Assembly (NCBI RefSeq): GCF_014898055.3
Contig: NW_023601433.1
Location: 20,387,641 to 20,451,640, forward strand
DNA length: 64,000 nucleotides
From: Talpa occidentalis
Taxonomy: Eukaryota; Chordata; Mammalia; Eulipotyphla; Talpidae
Direction of reading: 5' to 3'
This document shows positions 43,460 through 56,347 of the stretch, piece by piece. Position numbers and translations under genes: made by a program. Below the pieces are notes generated by a model, which did not search any database, was not told where the DNA came from, and saw only the letters and a program-made list of their open reading frames with translations. Position 1 is the stretch's first letter; each line of letters opens with the position of its first letter.

Positions 43460-44264
43460 TGCCACAGACCAGCTCAGCGGTGGCGGTAGATCGAGACAGT
43501 CTCAGGGTTGAGTGAGAACAAGCAAAAGGTGGTCAAAGGAATTAGGGCGGGGGACAAGAAAGAATGACACACAGACACACTCAAGGGAGAGTGAAAATCT
43601 GAGTGTAATTTGCTCAAATCATTACGCATATTTATACATTTTCAAAAGGCATTAGGTCACACAAAATCTATTTTCCCAGCATAACAATGTTTCTTGTTAC
43701 CTAGGCATAGAATACAATTTTCTAGCTAATAGTTTACAAGTTGCTAAGCATATGTGGGTACATTTCCTGAAACTGATTTTTACATATATAGAAAAAGTCA
43801 GGTAAGAAAATTAATTATGGGCAAGTTGCTAAGTTACTACTTATTCAGAAACAATGATTAACTGGTTAATGGTTAAACTGCTTTGTAGGTAATTCCATCA
43901 GGCTTGCTTGTAGGCAACGCTCTCAGCAGCCTTGTTTTCAAGCAAAGAAGGGGTTTTTTACTGCAGGCTTATTGCCTAGATTGGGCTTATAGGCTTGTAG
44001 GCCTTGTTTGATCTGAACGCCAAAGTTTATTATGATGAAGCCCCTCGGGGACTGCGTCTGTCTTAGGTCATCAGGAGTCACAGACATGAGGCTGGCCAGT
44101 GCCTTCTTTAGTCTGCCCCCAATCTTACCCGTCATTGACTGTCCAGTCCAGCGCACAGGGGAAGAGGGTCTTACGTACTCTATTTGTGAGCATCCACAGT
44201 ACAGCCACTCTTTATTAATGGTGGCACAGTGGCATTGCCAACCATGGAGGCAGGAGCTGCCACA
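43460..44264 (-). repeat. 5' LTR of provirus E (805 bp)
   Basis: It is the near-identical partner of 36343-37147. It joins the array at 44264/44265 with the right GCACCC. Its CTE-like stretch is at 44038-44163. Confidence 0.95.
44038..44163 (-). promoter_or_regulatory. CTE-like element inside the 5' LTR of provirus E
   Basis: This is the identical copy of 36921-37046. As part of U3 it is outside the primary transcript of the 5' LTR. The 3' LTR copy would be the transcribed one. Confidence 0.68.
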
Positions 44265-47200
44265 GCACCCCCTGGAAGCCAGGGACAAGTGGAGACTGCG
44301 GCCTCTTACAAAACTGCAGGCACACAGTCCGGTATGGAAAAATGCCCCAGGCAAGCCAGCACCACTCAAAGGGGAAGAGTACGCACCTATCCCAGCAGCG
44401 CTGATGAGCCCCAGGCTCTGCCCCTGGCCGAAGCCTGACCCCGCCCCCCCGACTCTGGCTGCGCACAGGTGCACTTCTTAGGGCCGCCGCACGGGGGCGA
44501 TGGTGAGGGCTTCCGGGTACCCTCAGCTCCCACCGGGCTGGGGCGAACCCTGCACCCATGGGAGTACGGTATTGTTCTCCCCCATTGGGGAACGCTGCCC
44601 TCTTCCCCTTCACGGAAGCCCATACCTTCCTCCTGGGGCACGCCTGCACCCTCCTCTAGCTCTCACAGACCCAGCGGCGGGGCCGTGCGCCCGCAGACGC
44701 CCTAGACGGAGGGCCGGTGTCCCGGTCAGGGGAGGGCACCCCCTGGAAGCCAGAGACAAGCGGCGACCAAGGCCTCTTCCAAAACTGCAGGCACACAGGT
44801 CGGCGCGGAAAATAGGCCCGGGCAAGCCAGCACCACTCAAAGGGGAAGAGTCCGCACCTGGCCCAGCTGCGCTGATGAGCCCTAGGCTCCACCCCTGGGG
44901 GGAGCCTGACCCCGCCCACCGGACTCTGGCTGCGCACAGGTGTACTTCTAGGGCCGCCACTAGGGCGCGCTGGTGAGGTCTTTTGGGGACCTTCAGCCCC
45001 CACCGGGGTGGGGCCACCCCTGCACCCATGGGGTTACGGGATTGTTCTCACCCATGGGGGAACGGGGCCCTGCTCCCCTTCGCGGAAGCACAAACCTTCC
45101 TCCCGGGGCACGCCTGCACACTCCTCTCGCACTCACAGCCCCAGCGTCGTGGCCGGGCATCAGCAGACGCCCTAGACGTAGGGCCTGGGTCTTGGTCAGG
45201 TGAGGGCACCCCCTGGAAGCCAAGGACCATCGGCTCCCGCGGCCTCTTACAATACTGCAGGCACACAGTCCAGCCTGGAAAAAAGCCCCGGGCAAGCCAC
45301 CACCTCTCAAAGGGGAAGAGTCCGCACCTGGCTCAGCAGCGCTTGAGGAGCCGCAGGCTCCGCCCTGGCCGGAGCCTTAACACGCTTACCCGACTCTGGC
45401 TGCGCACAACTACACTTTCTAGGGCTGCCGCTGGGGGGCGCAGGTAACGGTGTTCGGGGACCCTCAGCCCCCACCAGGATGGGGCCACCCCTGCACCCAT
45501 GGGGGTACGGGATTGTCCTCCCCCATGGGGGAACGGGGCCCTCTTCCGCTTCGCGGAAGCCCAAACCTTCCTCCCGGGGCACGCCTGCACCCTCCACTCG
45601 CACTCACAGCCCCAGCGGCGGGGCAGTGCGCCCGCAGACGCCCTAGACGGACGGTCCGGGTCCCGGTCAGGGGAGGGCACCCCCTGCAAGCCAGGGATAA
45701 ACAACGAGCATGGCCTCTTCCAAAAGCGCAAGCACACAGCCCGGCACGGGAAAAAAGCCCCGGGCAAGCCATCAGCACTCAAAAGGGAAGAGTCCCCACC
45801 TGGCCCATCAGTGCTGATGAGCCCCAGGCTCCGCCCCTGCCGGAGCGTGACCCCGCCCACCCCACTCTGGCTGCGCACAGGTGCACTTCCTAGGTCCGCC
45901 GCTATGGGGCCCTGGTGAGTGCTTTCGGGGACCCTCAGTCCCACTGGGCTGGGGCCACCCCTGCACCCATGTGGGTACGGGATTGTCCTCCCCCATGGGG
46001 GAACGGGGCCCTCGCCCCTTCGCGGAAGCCCAAACCTTCCTCCCAGGGCACGCCTGCAAACTCCTCTCGCTCTCACAGCCCCAGCGGCGGGGCCGTGTGC
46101 CCGCAGACGCCCTAGAAGGAGGGCCGGGTTCCCGGTCAGGGGAGGGCACCCCCTTTAAGCCAGGGAAAAGCGGCGACAGCGGCCTTTTCCAAAATGCAGG
46201 CACACAGGCTGGCGCGGAAAAAATGCCCGGGCAAGTAAGCACCACTCAAAGGGGAATAGTCCGCACCTGGCCCAGCAGCGCTGATGACCCCTAGGCTCCC
46301 CTACTGGCCGGAGCCTGACCCCCTCCAATCTGACTCTGGCTGCGCACAGGTGCACTTCCTAGGGCCGTCGCTAGGGGGCGCTGATGAGGGGTTCGGAGAC
46401 CCTGAGCCCCCACCGGGCTGGTGCCACACCTGCAACCATGGAAGTATGGGATTGTCCTCCCCCATGGGGTACCGGGGCCCTCTTCCCCTTCGCGGAAGCC
46501 CAAACCTTCCTCCCGGGGCACACCTGCACCCTCCTCTCGCACTCACAGCCCCAGCGGTGGGGCCGTGTGCCCGCAGACGCCCTAGACGGAGGGCCGGGTT
46601 CCCGGTCAGGGGAGGGCACCCCCTGGAAGCCAGGGACAAGCGGTGACTGCGGCCTCTTCCAAAACTGCAGGCACACAGGCCGGCACGGAAAAAAGCCCCG
46701 GGCAAGGCAGCACCACTCAAAGGGGAAGTGTCCGCACCTGGCCCAGCTTCGTTTGATGAGCCCCAGGATCGCCCCTGGCCGGAGTCTGACTCCGCCCATC
46801 CGACAATGGCTGCGCACAGAAGCAATTCCTAGGGCCGCCTCTAGGGGGCACTGGTAAGGGGGTCGGGGACCCTGGGCCCCACCGGGCTGGGGCCACCGCT
46901 GCACCCATGGTGGTAAGGGATTGTCCTCCCCCATGGGGGAACAGGGCCCTCTTCTCCTTCGCGGAAGCCCAAACTTTCGTCCCGGGGCACGCCTGCAACC
47001 TCCTCTCGCACGAACAACCCCAGAGGCGGGGCCGTGCGCCCGCAGACGCCCTTGACGCAAGGTCGGGTTCCCAGTCAGGGGAGGGCCCCATTCTGGAAGC
47101 CAGGGACAAGCGGCTACCAAGGCCTCTTCTAAAACTGCAGTCACACAGGCCGGCACGGAAAAAAGCCCCGGGCAATCAGCAGCACTCAAAGGGGAATAGT

Positions 47201-49003
47201 CCGCACCTGGCCAAGCAGTGCTGATGAGCCCCAGGCTCTGCCCCTGGCCAGAGACTGACCCCCCCCACTCCACTCTGGCTGCGCCTAGGTGCACTTCCTA
47301 TGGTCGCAGCTAGTGCGCGCTGGTGAGGGCTTCTGGGAACCCTCACCTCACACCTGGCTGGGGCCACCCCTGCACCCATGGGGGTACAGGATTGTCCTCC
47401 ACATGGGGGAACGGGGCCCTATTCCCATTCGCGGAAGCCCAAACCTTCCTCCTGGGGAATGCCTGCACCGTCCTCTCGCACTCACAGCCCCAGCGGCGGG
47501 GCCGTGCGCCTGCAGACGCCCTAGACGGAGGTCCATTGTCCCGGTTAGGGGAGGGCACCCCCTGGAAGCCAGGGACAAGTGGCGACCGTGGCCTCTTCCA
47601 AAACTGCAGGCACACAGGTCGGCTCGGAAAAAAGCCCCGCGCAAGCCAGCACCACTCAAAGGGGATGAGTCCGCACCTGGCCCAGCAGCGATGATGAACC
47701 CCAGGCTCCGCCCTGGGCCGGAGCTTGAGCCCGCCCACCCGAATCTGCTGCGCACAGGTGCACTTACTAGGGCCGTCGCTAGGGTGCGCTGGTGAGGGGT
47801 TTCGGGGACCCTCAGCACCCACGGGCCTGGGGCCACACTTGCACCCATGGGGGTACGGATTGTCTTCCCCCATGGGGGAACGGGGCTCTCTTCCCCTTCG
47901 CGGAAGCCCAAACCTTCATCCCGGGGCACTCTTGCACCCTACTCTCACACTCACAGCCCCAGCGGCGGAACCTTGCGCCTGCAGACGCCCTAGACGGAGG
48001 GCCGGGGTTCCGGTCAGGGGAGGGCACCCCCTGGAAGACAGGAAAAAGCGGCGACCGCGGCGTCTTAAAAAACTGCAGACACAGGCCGGCTCGGAAAAAA
48101 GCCATGGGCAATCCAGCCCCAGTCAAATGGGAAGAGTCTGCACCTGGCCCAGCAGCGCTGATGAGCCCAGGCTCCGCCCCTGGCCAGAGACTGACCCTTC
48201 CCACCCGAATCTGGCTGCGCACAGGTGCACTTCCTAGGGCCACCGCTAGGGGGCGCTGGTGAGGGGGTTCGGGGACCCTCAGCCCCCACCGGCCTGGGGC
48301 CACCCCTGCACCCATGGGGATAAGGGATTGTCCTCCGCCATGGGGAACGGGTCCCTCTTCCCCTTCGCGGAAGCGCAAACCTTCCTCCCGGGGCACGTCT
48401 GCATGCTCTTCCAGCACTCACAGCCCCAGCGGCGGGGCCCTGCGCCCGCCGACGCCCTAGACGGAGGGCCAGGGTCCCGGTCAGGGCAGGGCACCTCCTG
48501 GAAGCCAGGGACAAGTTGCAACCGCGGCCTCTTCCAAAAATGCAGGCACACAAGCCAGCGCGGTAAAAAGCCCCATGCAAACCAGCACCACTCAAAGGGG
48601 AAGAGTCCGCACCTGGCCCAGCATCCCTGATGAGTCCCAGGCTAAGCCCCCAGCCAGAGCCTGACCCCGCCCACCCGACTCTGGCTGTGCACAGGTGCAC
48701 TTACTAGGGCCGCCGCTAGGAGGCGCTGGCGAGGGGGTTCGGGGACCCTCAGCCTCCACGGGCCTGGGGCCACACCTGGGCCCATGGGGTTACGGGATTG
48801 TCCTCCCCCATGGGGGAACGGGGCACACTTCACCTTCGCGGAACCCCAAACCTTCCTCCCGGGGAACGCCTGCACCCTCCTCTCGCACTCACAGCACCAG
48901 CGAGGGGCCGTGCGCCTGCAGACGCCTTAGACGGAGGGCCGGGGTCCTGGTCAGGGGAGGGCACCACCAGGAAGCCAGGGACAAGCGGCGACCGCGGCCT
49001 CTT

Positions 49004-49335
49004 AAAAAACTGCAGGCAGGGCCTCCCTGGTGTCGCAGCGGTTGAGCGCTGGGTTGCGAAGCTGCCCGAGGCCTCTGCGGCACTGGTTCAATCCTCGGCT
49101 GCTCCCAGGCACTGGAGGAGGGTCCCACATGGCGCGCAGACCTCTCCTGTCGCCCGCTGCTCCCCTCAACAGTGTACTTCGGTCCTTCTGCCTGCTCTGG
49201 TTCCCGCTCTGGCTCTGGTGAATTCTCTCACCCTCCTGCGCTTCTGGCTGTACCCAGTGTATGTATAAACAAACAAACAAAAACTAACTAACTAAATAAA
49301 AACATGCCTCTATTAAAAAAAAAAAACTGCAGGCA
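49004..49335 (+). mobile_element. tRNA-derived SINE 2 in a satellite unit
   Basis: The body 49019-49320 is flanked by AAAAAACTGCAGGCA at 49004-49018 and 49321-49335. It is the same family as SINE 1. The A box is GTGTCGCAGCGGTTGAG and the B box GGTTCAATCCT. Confidence 0.92.
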
Positions 49336-52300
49336 CACAGGCCGGCTCGGAAAAAAGCCCTGGGCAAGCCAGCACCAGTCAAATGGGAAGAGTCCGCATC
49401 TGGCCCAGCAGCTTGATGAGCCCCAGGCTCAGTCCATGGCCGGAGCCTGACCCCGCCCAACCGACTCTGGCTGCGCACAGGTACAATTCCTAGGGCCGCC
49501 GCTAGGGGGAGCTGGCGATCGGGTTCCGGGACCCTCAGCCCCCACAGGGCTGGGTCCACCCCTGCACCCTTGGGGGTACGGGATTGTCATCTCCCATGTG
49601 GGAACGGGGCCCTCTACCCCTTCGCGGAAGCCCAAACCTTCCTCCCGGGGCAAGCCTGCTACCTCCTCTTGCACTCACAGCCCCAGCGGCGGGGTCGTGC
49701 GCCCGCAGATGCCCTAGACGGAAGGCCGGGGTCCAGGTCAGGGGAGGGCAACCCTGGAAGCCTGGGACATGCGGCGACCGCGGCCTCTTCCAAAACTGCA
49801 GGCACATAAGCCGGCGTGGAAAAAAGCCCCTAGCAAGCCAGCACCCCTCAAAGGGGAAGACTCAGCACCTGGCCCAGCAGCGCTGATGAGCCCCAGGATC
49901 CGCCCCTGGCCGGAGCCTGACCCCGCCCAACCGACTCTGGCTGCGCACATGTGCACTTCCTAGGGCCGCCGCTAGGGGGCGCTGGTGTTGGGGTTCGGGG
50001 ACCCTCAACCCCCACCGGGCTGGGGCCACCCCTGCACCCATGGGGGTAAGGGATTGTCCTATACCCTGGGGGAAAGGGCCCTCTTCCCCTTCGCGGAAGC
50101 CCAAAACTTACTCCCGGGGCATGCCTGCACCCTCCTCTCGCACTCACAACCCCAGCGGCGGGGCCGTGGGCCCTCAGACGCCCTAGACGGAGGGCCGGGG
50201 TCTTGGTCAGGGGAAGGCAACCCCTGGAAGCCGGGGACAAGAGGCGACCGCGGCCTCTTCCCAAACTGCAGGCACACAGGCCGGCGCGGAAAAAAGCCCC
50301 GGGCAAGCCATCACCACTCAAAGGGGAAGAGTCTGCATCTGGCCCAGCAGCGCTGGTGATCCCCAGGCTCCGCCCCTGGCCGGAGCCTGAACCCGCCCAC
50401 CCTACTCTGGCTGTGCAGAGGTGCACTTCCTAGAGACGCCGCTAGGGGGCGCTGGTGAGGGGTTTCGGGGTCCCACAACCCCCACCGTGCTCGGGCCACA
50501 CCTGCACCCATGGGGGTACGGGATTGTACTCCACCATGGGGAAACGGGTCCCTCATCCCCTTCGCGGAAGCCAAATCCTTTCTCCCGGGCACGCCTCTTC
50601 CCGCCTCTCGCACTCACAGCCCCAGCGGCGGGGCCGTGCGCCCTCAGATGCCCTAGACGGAGGGCCGGGGTCCTGGTCAGGGGAGGGCAACCCCTGGAAG
50701 CCAGGGACAAGCGGCGACCGCGAACTCTTCCAAAACTGCAGGCACACAGGCCGGCGCGGAAAAAAGCCCCGGGCATGCCAGCACCACTCCAAGAGGAAGA
50801 GTCCGCATCTGGCTCCTCATCGCTGATGATCCCCAGGCTCCGCCCCTGGCCGGATTCTTACCCTGCCCATCCGACTAAGCTGCGCACAGGTGCACTGTCA
50901 AGGGCCGCCGCTAGGGGGCGCTGGTGAGGGTATCGGGGACCCTCAGCCACAACAGGGCTGAGGCCACCCCTGCACCCATGGGGGTACGTGATTGTCCTCC
51001 CCCGTGGGGGAATGGGGCCCTCTTCCCCTTCGCGGAAGCCCAAACCCTCCCTGGGCACCACTGCGCCCTCCTCTCGCACTCACAGCCCTAGCGTCGGGTT
51101 GTGCGCCCGCAGAAGACCTAGACGGAGGGCCGGGGTCCGGTCATGGGAGGGCACCCCCTGGAAGCCGGGGACAAGCGGCGACCGCGGCCTCTTCCCAAAC
51201 TGCAGCCACACAGGCCGGCGTGGAAAAAAGCGCCGGGCAAGCCATCACCACTCAAAGGGTAAGAGTCTGCATCTGGCCCAGCAGCGCTGATGATCCCCAG
51301 GCTCCGGCCCTGGCCGGAGCCTGAACCCGCCCACCGGACTCTGGCTGTGCACAGGTGCACTAACTAGGGACGCCGCTAGGGGGCCCTGGTGAGGTGGTTC
51401 GGGAACCCTCAACCCCACCGGGCTGGGGTCACGCCTGCACACATGGGGGTATGGGATTGTCCTCCCCATGGGGGAACGGTGCCCTCTTACCCTTCAAGGA
51501 AGCCCAAACTTTCCTCCCGGGGCACGACTGCACCCTCCTCTCGCACTCACAGCACAAGCGGCGGGGCCGTGCGCCCGCAGACGACCTAGACGGAGGGCCG
51601 GTGTCCCGGTCAGGGGAGGGCACCCCCTGGAAGTAGGGACAAGCGGCGACCGCGGCCTCTCCAAACTGCAGGCACACAGGCAGGCGTTAATAAAAACCTT
51701 GGGCAAGCCAGCACCACTCAAAGAGGATGAGTCCGCACCTGGCCCAGCAGCTTGATGAACCCCAGTCTCCGCCCCTAGCCGGAGCCTGACCCCGCCCACC
51801 CGACTCTGGGTGCGCACAGGTGCACTTATTAGGGCCGCCGCTAGGGGGCGCTGGTGAATGGGTTCGGGGAACCTTAGCCCCCACCGGGCTGGGGCCACCC
51901 CTGCACCCATGGGTGTACGGGACTGTCCTCCCGAATGGGGGAACGGGGCCCTCCTCCCGTTCGCGGAAGCCAAAACATTCATCCCGTTGCACGCCTGCAC
52001 CCTCCTCTCGCTCTCACAGCCCCAGCGGCGGGACCGTGGGCCCGAAGACGCGCTAGACGGAGGACCGGGGTCCCGGTCAGGGGAGGGCATCCCCTGGAAG
52101 CAAGGGACAAGCGGCGACCACGGACTCTTTCAAAACTACAGGCACACAGACCGCCACGGAAAAAAGCCCCGGGCAAGCCAGCACCACTCAAAGGGGAAGA
52201 GTCCACACCTGGCCCAGCAGCGCTGATGAGCCCAAGGCTCCGCCCCTGGCCAGAGCCTGTCCCCGCCCACCCGAATCTGGCTGCGCACAGGTGCACTTCC

Positions 52301-54429
52301 TAGGGCCGCCGCTCGGGTATGCTGGTGAGGGGGTTTGGGGACCCTCAGCCCCCGTGGCCTAGGGCCACCCCTGCACCCATGGGTGTACAGGACTGTCCTC
52401 CCGAATGGGGGAACGGGGCCCTCCTCCCGTTCGCGGAAGCCAAAACATTCATCCCGTTGCACGCCTGCACCCTCCTCTCGCTCTCACAGCCCCAGCGGCG
52501 GGACCGTGGGCCCGAAGACGCGCTAGACGGAGGGCCGGGGTCCCGGTCAGGGGAGGACACCCCCTGGAAGCCAGGGAAAAGCGGCCAACGCGGCCTCTTC
52601 CAAAACAGCAGGCACACAGTCCGGAACGGAAAAAAGCCCCGGACAAGCCAGCACCACACAAAGGGGAAGTGTCCGCACCTGGCCAAGCAGTGATGAAGAG
52701 CCCAAAGCTCCGCCCCTGGCCACAGACTGACCCTGCCCACGCGACTCTGGCTGCGCAAAGTGCACTTCCTAGGGCCGCCGCTCTGGGGCGCTGGAGAGGG
52801 GGTTCAGTTTCCCACAGCCCCCACCGGCCTGGAGCCACCCCTGCACCCATGGGGGTACGGGATTCTACTCTCCCATGGGGGATCAGGGCCCTCTTCCTCG
52901 ACGCGGAATCGCAAACCTTCCTCCTGGGGCACACCTGCACCCTCCTCTCGCACTCACAGCCCCAACGGCGGGGCTGTGCACCTGCAGACGCCCTAGACGG
53001 AGGACCGGGGTCCCGGTCAGGGGAGCGCACACCCTGGAAGCCAGGGATAAGCAGCGACCACCGAGTCGTCCTAAACTGCAGAAACACATGCCGGCACGGA
53101 AAAAAGCTCTGGGCAAGCCACCTCCACTCAAAGGGGAATAGTCCGCAACTGGTCTTGCAGCGCTGATGAGCCCCAGGCTCCGTCCCTGGCCGGAGACTGA
53201 CCCTGTCCACCCGACTCTCGCTGCGCAAATGTCACTACATAGGGACGTCGCTAGGGGGCGCTGGTGAGGGGGTTCGGGGACCGTCAGCCCCCACCAGGAT
53301 GGGACCACCCCTGCACCCATGGGGGTACGGGATTGTCCACCGCCATGGGGGAACGGGGCCCTCTTCCCCTTCGCGGAAACCAAAATCTTCCTCCCGGGGA
53401 AACGACTGCACCCTCCTCTCGCACTCACAACCCCGGCAGCGGGGCCATGCGCCCGCAGACGCCCTAGATGGTGGCCCGGGGTCCCGGTCAGGGGAGGGTA
53501 CCCCCTGGAAGCCAGGGAGAAGCGGCAACCGGGGACTCTTCCAAAACTGCAGGCACATAGTCCGGCGCAGAATAAATCCCAGGGCAAGACAGCACCACTC
53601 AAAGGGGAAGAGTCCCCAACTGGCCCATCAGCGCTGGTAAGACCCAGGCTCCGCCCCTGGCGGGAGCCTGACCCCGCCCACCTGAATCTGGCTGTGCACA
53701 GATGCACTACTTAGGGCCGCCGCTAGGGGGCGCTGGTGAGGGGCCTGGGGACCCTCAGCCCCCACCGGCCTAGGGGGATATCTGCACCCATAGGGGTAAG
53801 GAACTTTCCTCCGCATGTGGGAACGGGGCTGTCTTCCCCTCGGGGGAAGGCTAAATCATCCTCCCGGGGCACGCGTGCACCCTCCACTCGCACTCACAGC
53901 CCCAGCGGCCGGGCCTTGCGCCCGCAGACGCCCTAGACCGAGGGTCGGTGTCCCTGTCAGTGGAAGCCACCCCCTGTAAGCCAGGGACAAGCGGAGACCC
54001 GGCCTCTTCCAAAAGTGCAGGCACACAGGCCGGCATGGAAAGACCCGGGCAGCCAGCACCACTCAAATGGGAAGAGTCATCACTGGCCCAACAGCGCTGA
54101 TGAGCCCTAGGCTGCGCCCCTGGCCGGAGCCTGACCCCACCCACCCGATTTGCTGCGAACAGGAGCACTTCTTAGGGCTGCCGCTAGGGGGCGCAGGTGA
54201 GGGGGTTCGCGGAACCTCATCCCCACCCGGGCTGGGAACACCCCTGAACCCATGGGTGTACCGGATTGTCCTCCCCCTTGGGGGAACGGGGACCTCATCC
54301 CCTTCGCGGAAGGCCAAACCTTCCTCCCGGGGCACGCCTGCACCGTCCTGTCACACTCACAGCCCCAGCGTAGGGGCCATGCGCCCGCAGACGGCCTAGA
54401 CGTAGGGCCGGGGTCCCGGTAAGGAGAGG

Positions 54430-54435
54430 GCACCC
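54430..54435. other. Paralogous empty site of provirus E
   Basis: A single GCACCC sits in a unit whose left flank matches 35.9-36.3 kb and whose right flank matches 44.3-45.0 kb. The distance to the left TSD (18093) minus that to the right TSD (10165) is 7928, exactly provirus plus one 6-bp duplication. Confidence 0.85.
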
Positions 54436-56347
54436 CCTGGAAGCCAGGGAAAGCGGAGACTGCGGCCTCTTACAAAACTGCAGGCACAAAGTCCGGTACG
54501 GAAAAATGCCCCGGGCAAGCCAGCACCACTCAAAGGGGAAGAGTACGCACCTGTCCCAGCAGCACTGATGAGCCCCAGGCTCCGCCCCTGGCTGGAGCCT
54601 AAGCCCGCCAACCCGACTCTGGCTGCGCACAGGTGCACTTCCTAGAGCCGCCGCCAGGGGGCGCTGGTGTTGTGGTTCGGGTACCCTCAGCGCCCAAAGG
54701 GTTGGGGCCAAACTTCACCCATGGGAGTACGGGATTGTCCTCCCCCATGGGGGAACGGTGCCCTCTACCCCTACGCGGAAGCCCAAACCTTCCTCCCGGG
54801 GCACGCCTGCACCCTCCTCTCGCACTCACAGCCCCAGCGGCAGGGCCGAGCGCCCGCAGACGCCCTAGACGGAGGGCCGGGGTCCCGGGCAGGGGTGGGG
54901 ACCACCTGGAAGCTAGGGACAAGCGGCGACCGCGACCTCTTCCAAAACTACAGGCCACAGTCGGGCGCGGAAAAATGCCCCGGGCAAGCCAGCACCACTC
55001 AAAGGGGAAGAGTCCGCACCTGGCCCAGCAGCGCTGATGAGCCCCAGGCTCCGCCCCTGAGTGGAGCCTGACCCCGCCCGCCGACTCTGGCTGCGCACAG
55101 GTGCAGTTCCTAGGTCTGCCGCTACGGGGCGCTTGTGAGTAGGTTCTGGTACCCTCATCCCCACCCGGGCAGGGAACACCCCTGCACCCAAGGGCGTACG
55201 GGATTGTCCTCCACCATGGGGGAACGGGGCCCTCATCCCCTTCTCGGAAGGCCAAACCTTCCTCCCGGGGCACGCCTGAACCCACCTCTCACACTCACAG
55301 AACCAGCGGCTGGGCCTTGCGCCCGCAGACGGCCTAGACGGAGGGCCGGGGTCCAGGTCAGGGGAGGGCACCCCCTGGAAGGCAGGTACAAGCTTCGACC
55401 CTGGCTACTTCCAAAACTGCTGGCACTCAGGCCGGCGCGGAAAAAAGCCCCGGGCAAGCCAGCACCACTCAAACGGGAAGAGTCCGCACCTGGCCCAGCA
55501 GCGCTGATGAGACCCAGGCTCCGCCCCTGACCGGAGCATGACCCCGCCCGCCGACGCTGGCTGCGCACAGGTGCAGTTCCTAGGTCCGCCGATAGGGGGC
55601 GCTGGTAAGGGGGTTCGGGGACCCTCAGCCCCCACCGGGCTGGGGTCACCCCTGCACCCATGGGGGTACGGGATTGTCCTCCCAGTTGGGGGAAAGGGGC
55701 CCTCTTCCCCTAAGCGGAAGTCCAAAACTTCCTCCCGGGGCACGCCTGCACCCTCCTATTGCACTCACAGCCCCAGCCGCGGGGCCGTGGGCCCGCAGAC
55801 GCCCTAGATGGAGGGCCAGGTCCCGGTCAGGGGAAGGCACCCCCTGGAAGCCAGGGACAAGCGGCTACAGCGGCCTCTTCCAAAACTGCAGGCCTACAGG
55901 CAATCGCGGACAAAGCCCCGAGCAACCCAGCACCACTCAAATGGGAAGAGTCCCCAACTGGCCCATCAGCGCTGGTAAGATCCAGGCTCCGCCCCTAGCC
56001 ATAGCCTGACCCCGCCCACCGGAATTTGGCTGCGCACAGGTGCATTTACTATGGCCGCCGCTAGGGGGCGCTGGTGAGGAGGTTCTGGGACCCTCAACCT
56101 CCACGGGCCAGGGGCCACACCTGAGCCCATGCGGTTACGGGATTGTCCTCCCCCATGGGGGAACGGGGCACACTTCACCTTCGCTGAAGCCGAAACTTCC
56201 TCCTGGTGCACGCCTGCACCCTCCTCTCGCACTCACAGCACCAGCGAGGGGCCGTGCGCCCGCAGACACCTTAGACGGAGGGCCGGGGTCCCGGTCAGGG
56301 GAGGGAACCACCTGGAAGCCAGGGACAAGCGGCGACCGCGGCCTCTT

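Larger units (their letters stand above)
36343..44264 (-). mobile_element. Provirus E, internally deleted betaretrovirus-like ERV
   Basis: This 7922-bp element has two 805-bp LTRs, a perfect 6-bp GCACCC duplication, a Lys-type PBS and a polypurine tract, on the minus strand. The interior keeps matrix-region gag, dUTPase, protease, RT, part of RNase H and TM-region env, all with stops or frameshifts. Capsid, most of nucleocapsid, integrase and SU are missing. About 1.4 kb of AT-rich filler takes the place of integrase and SU. A SINE sits in the dUTPase. The LTRs differ at three of 805 positions. It is a separate, more diverged lineage than B/C/D. Confidence 0.93.
44955..56080 (+). promoter_or_regulatory. 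CTCF-like motifs, array segment 3
   Basis: Exact AGGGGGCGCT cores start at 46373, 48248, 49974, 50444, 50913, 51843, 53253, 53725, 54656, 55594 and 56063. The one at 54656 sits in CCGCCAGGGGGCGCTGG, the closest match. Variants lie at 44962 (CCACTAGGGCGCGC), 46843, 47781, 48718, 51378 and 54186. Degenerate cores are at about 44491, 45432, 45904, 47313, 49504, 52311, 52783, 55126 and 56845. Confidence 0.72.

Noticed and set aside
36337..44270. Provirus E as an assembly duplication artefact
   Set aside because: The perfect 6-bp duplication, TG...CA ends, PBS and polypurine tract in place, and a paralogous empty site show a real integration.
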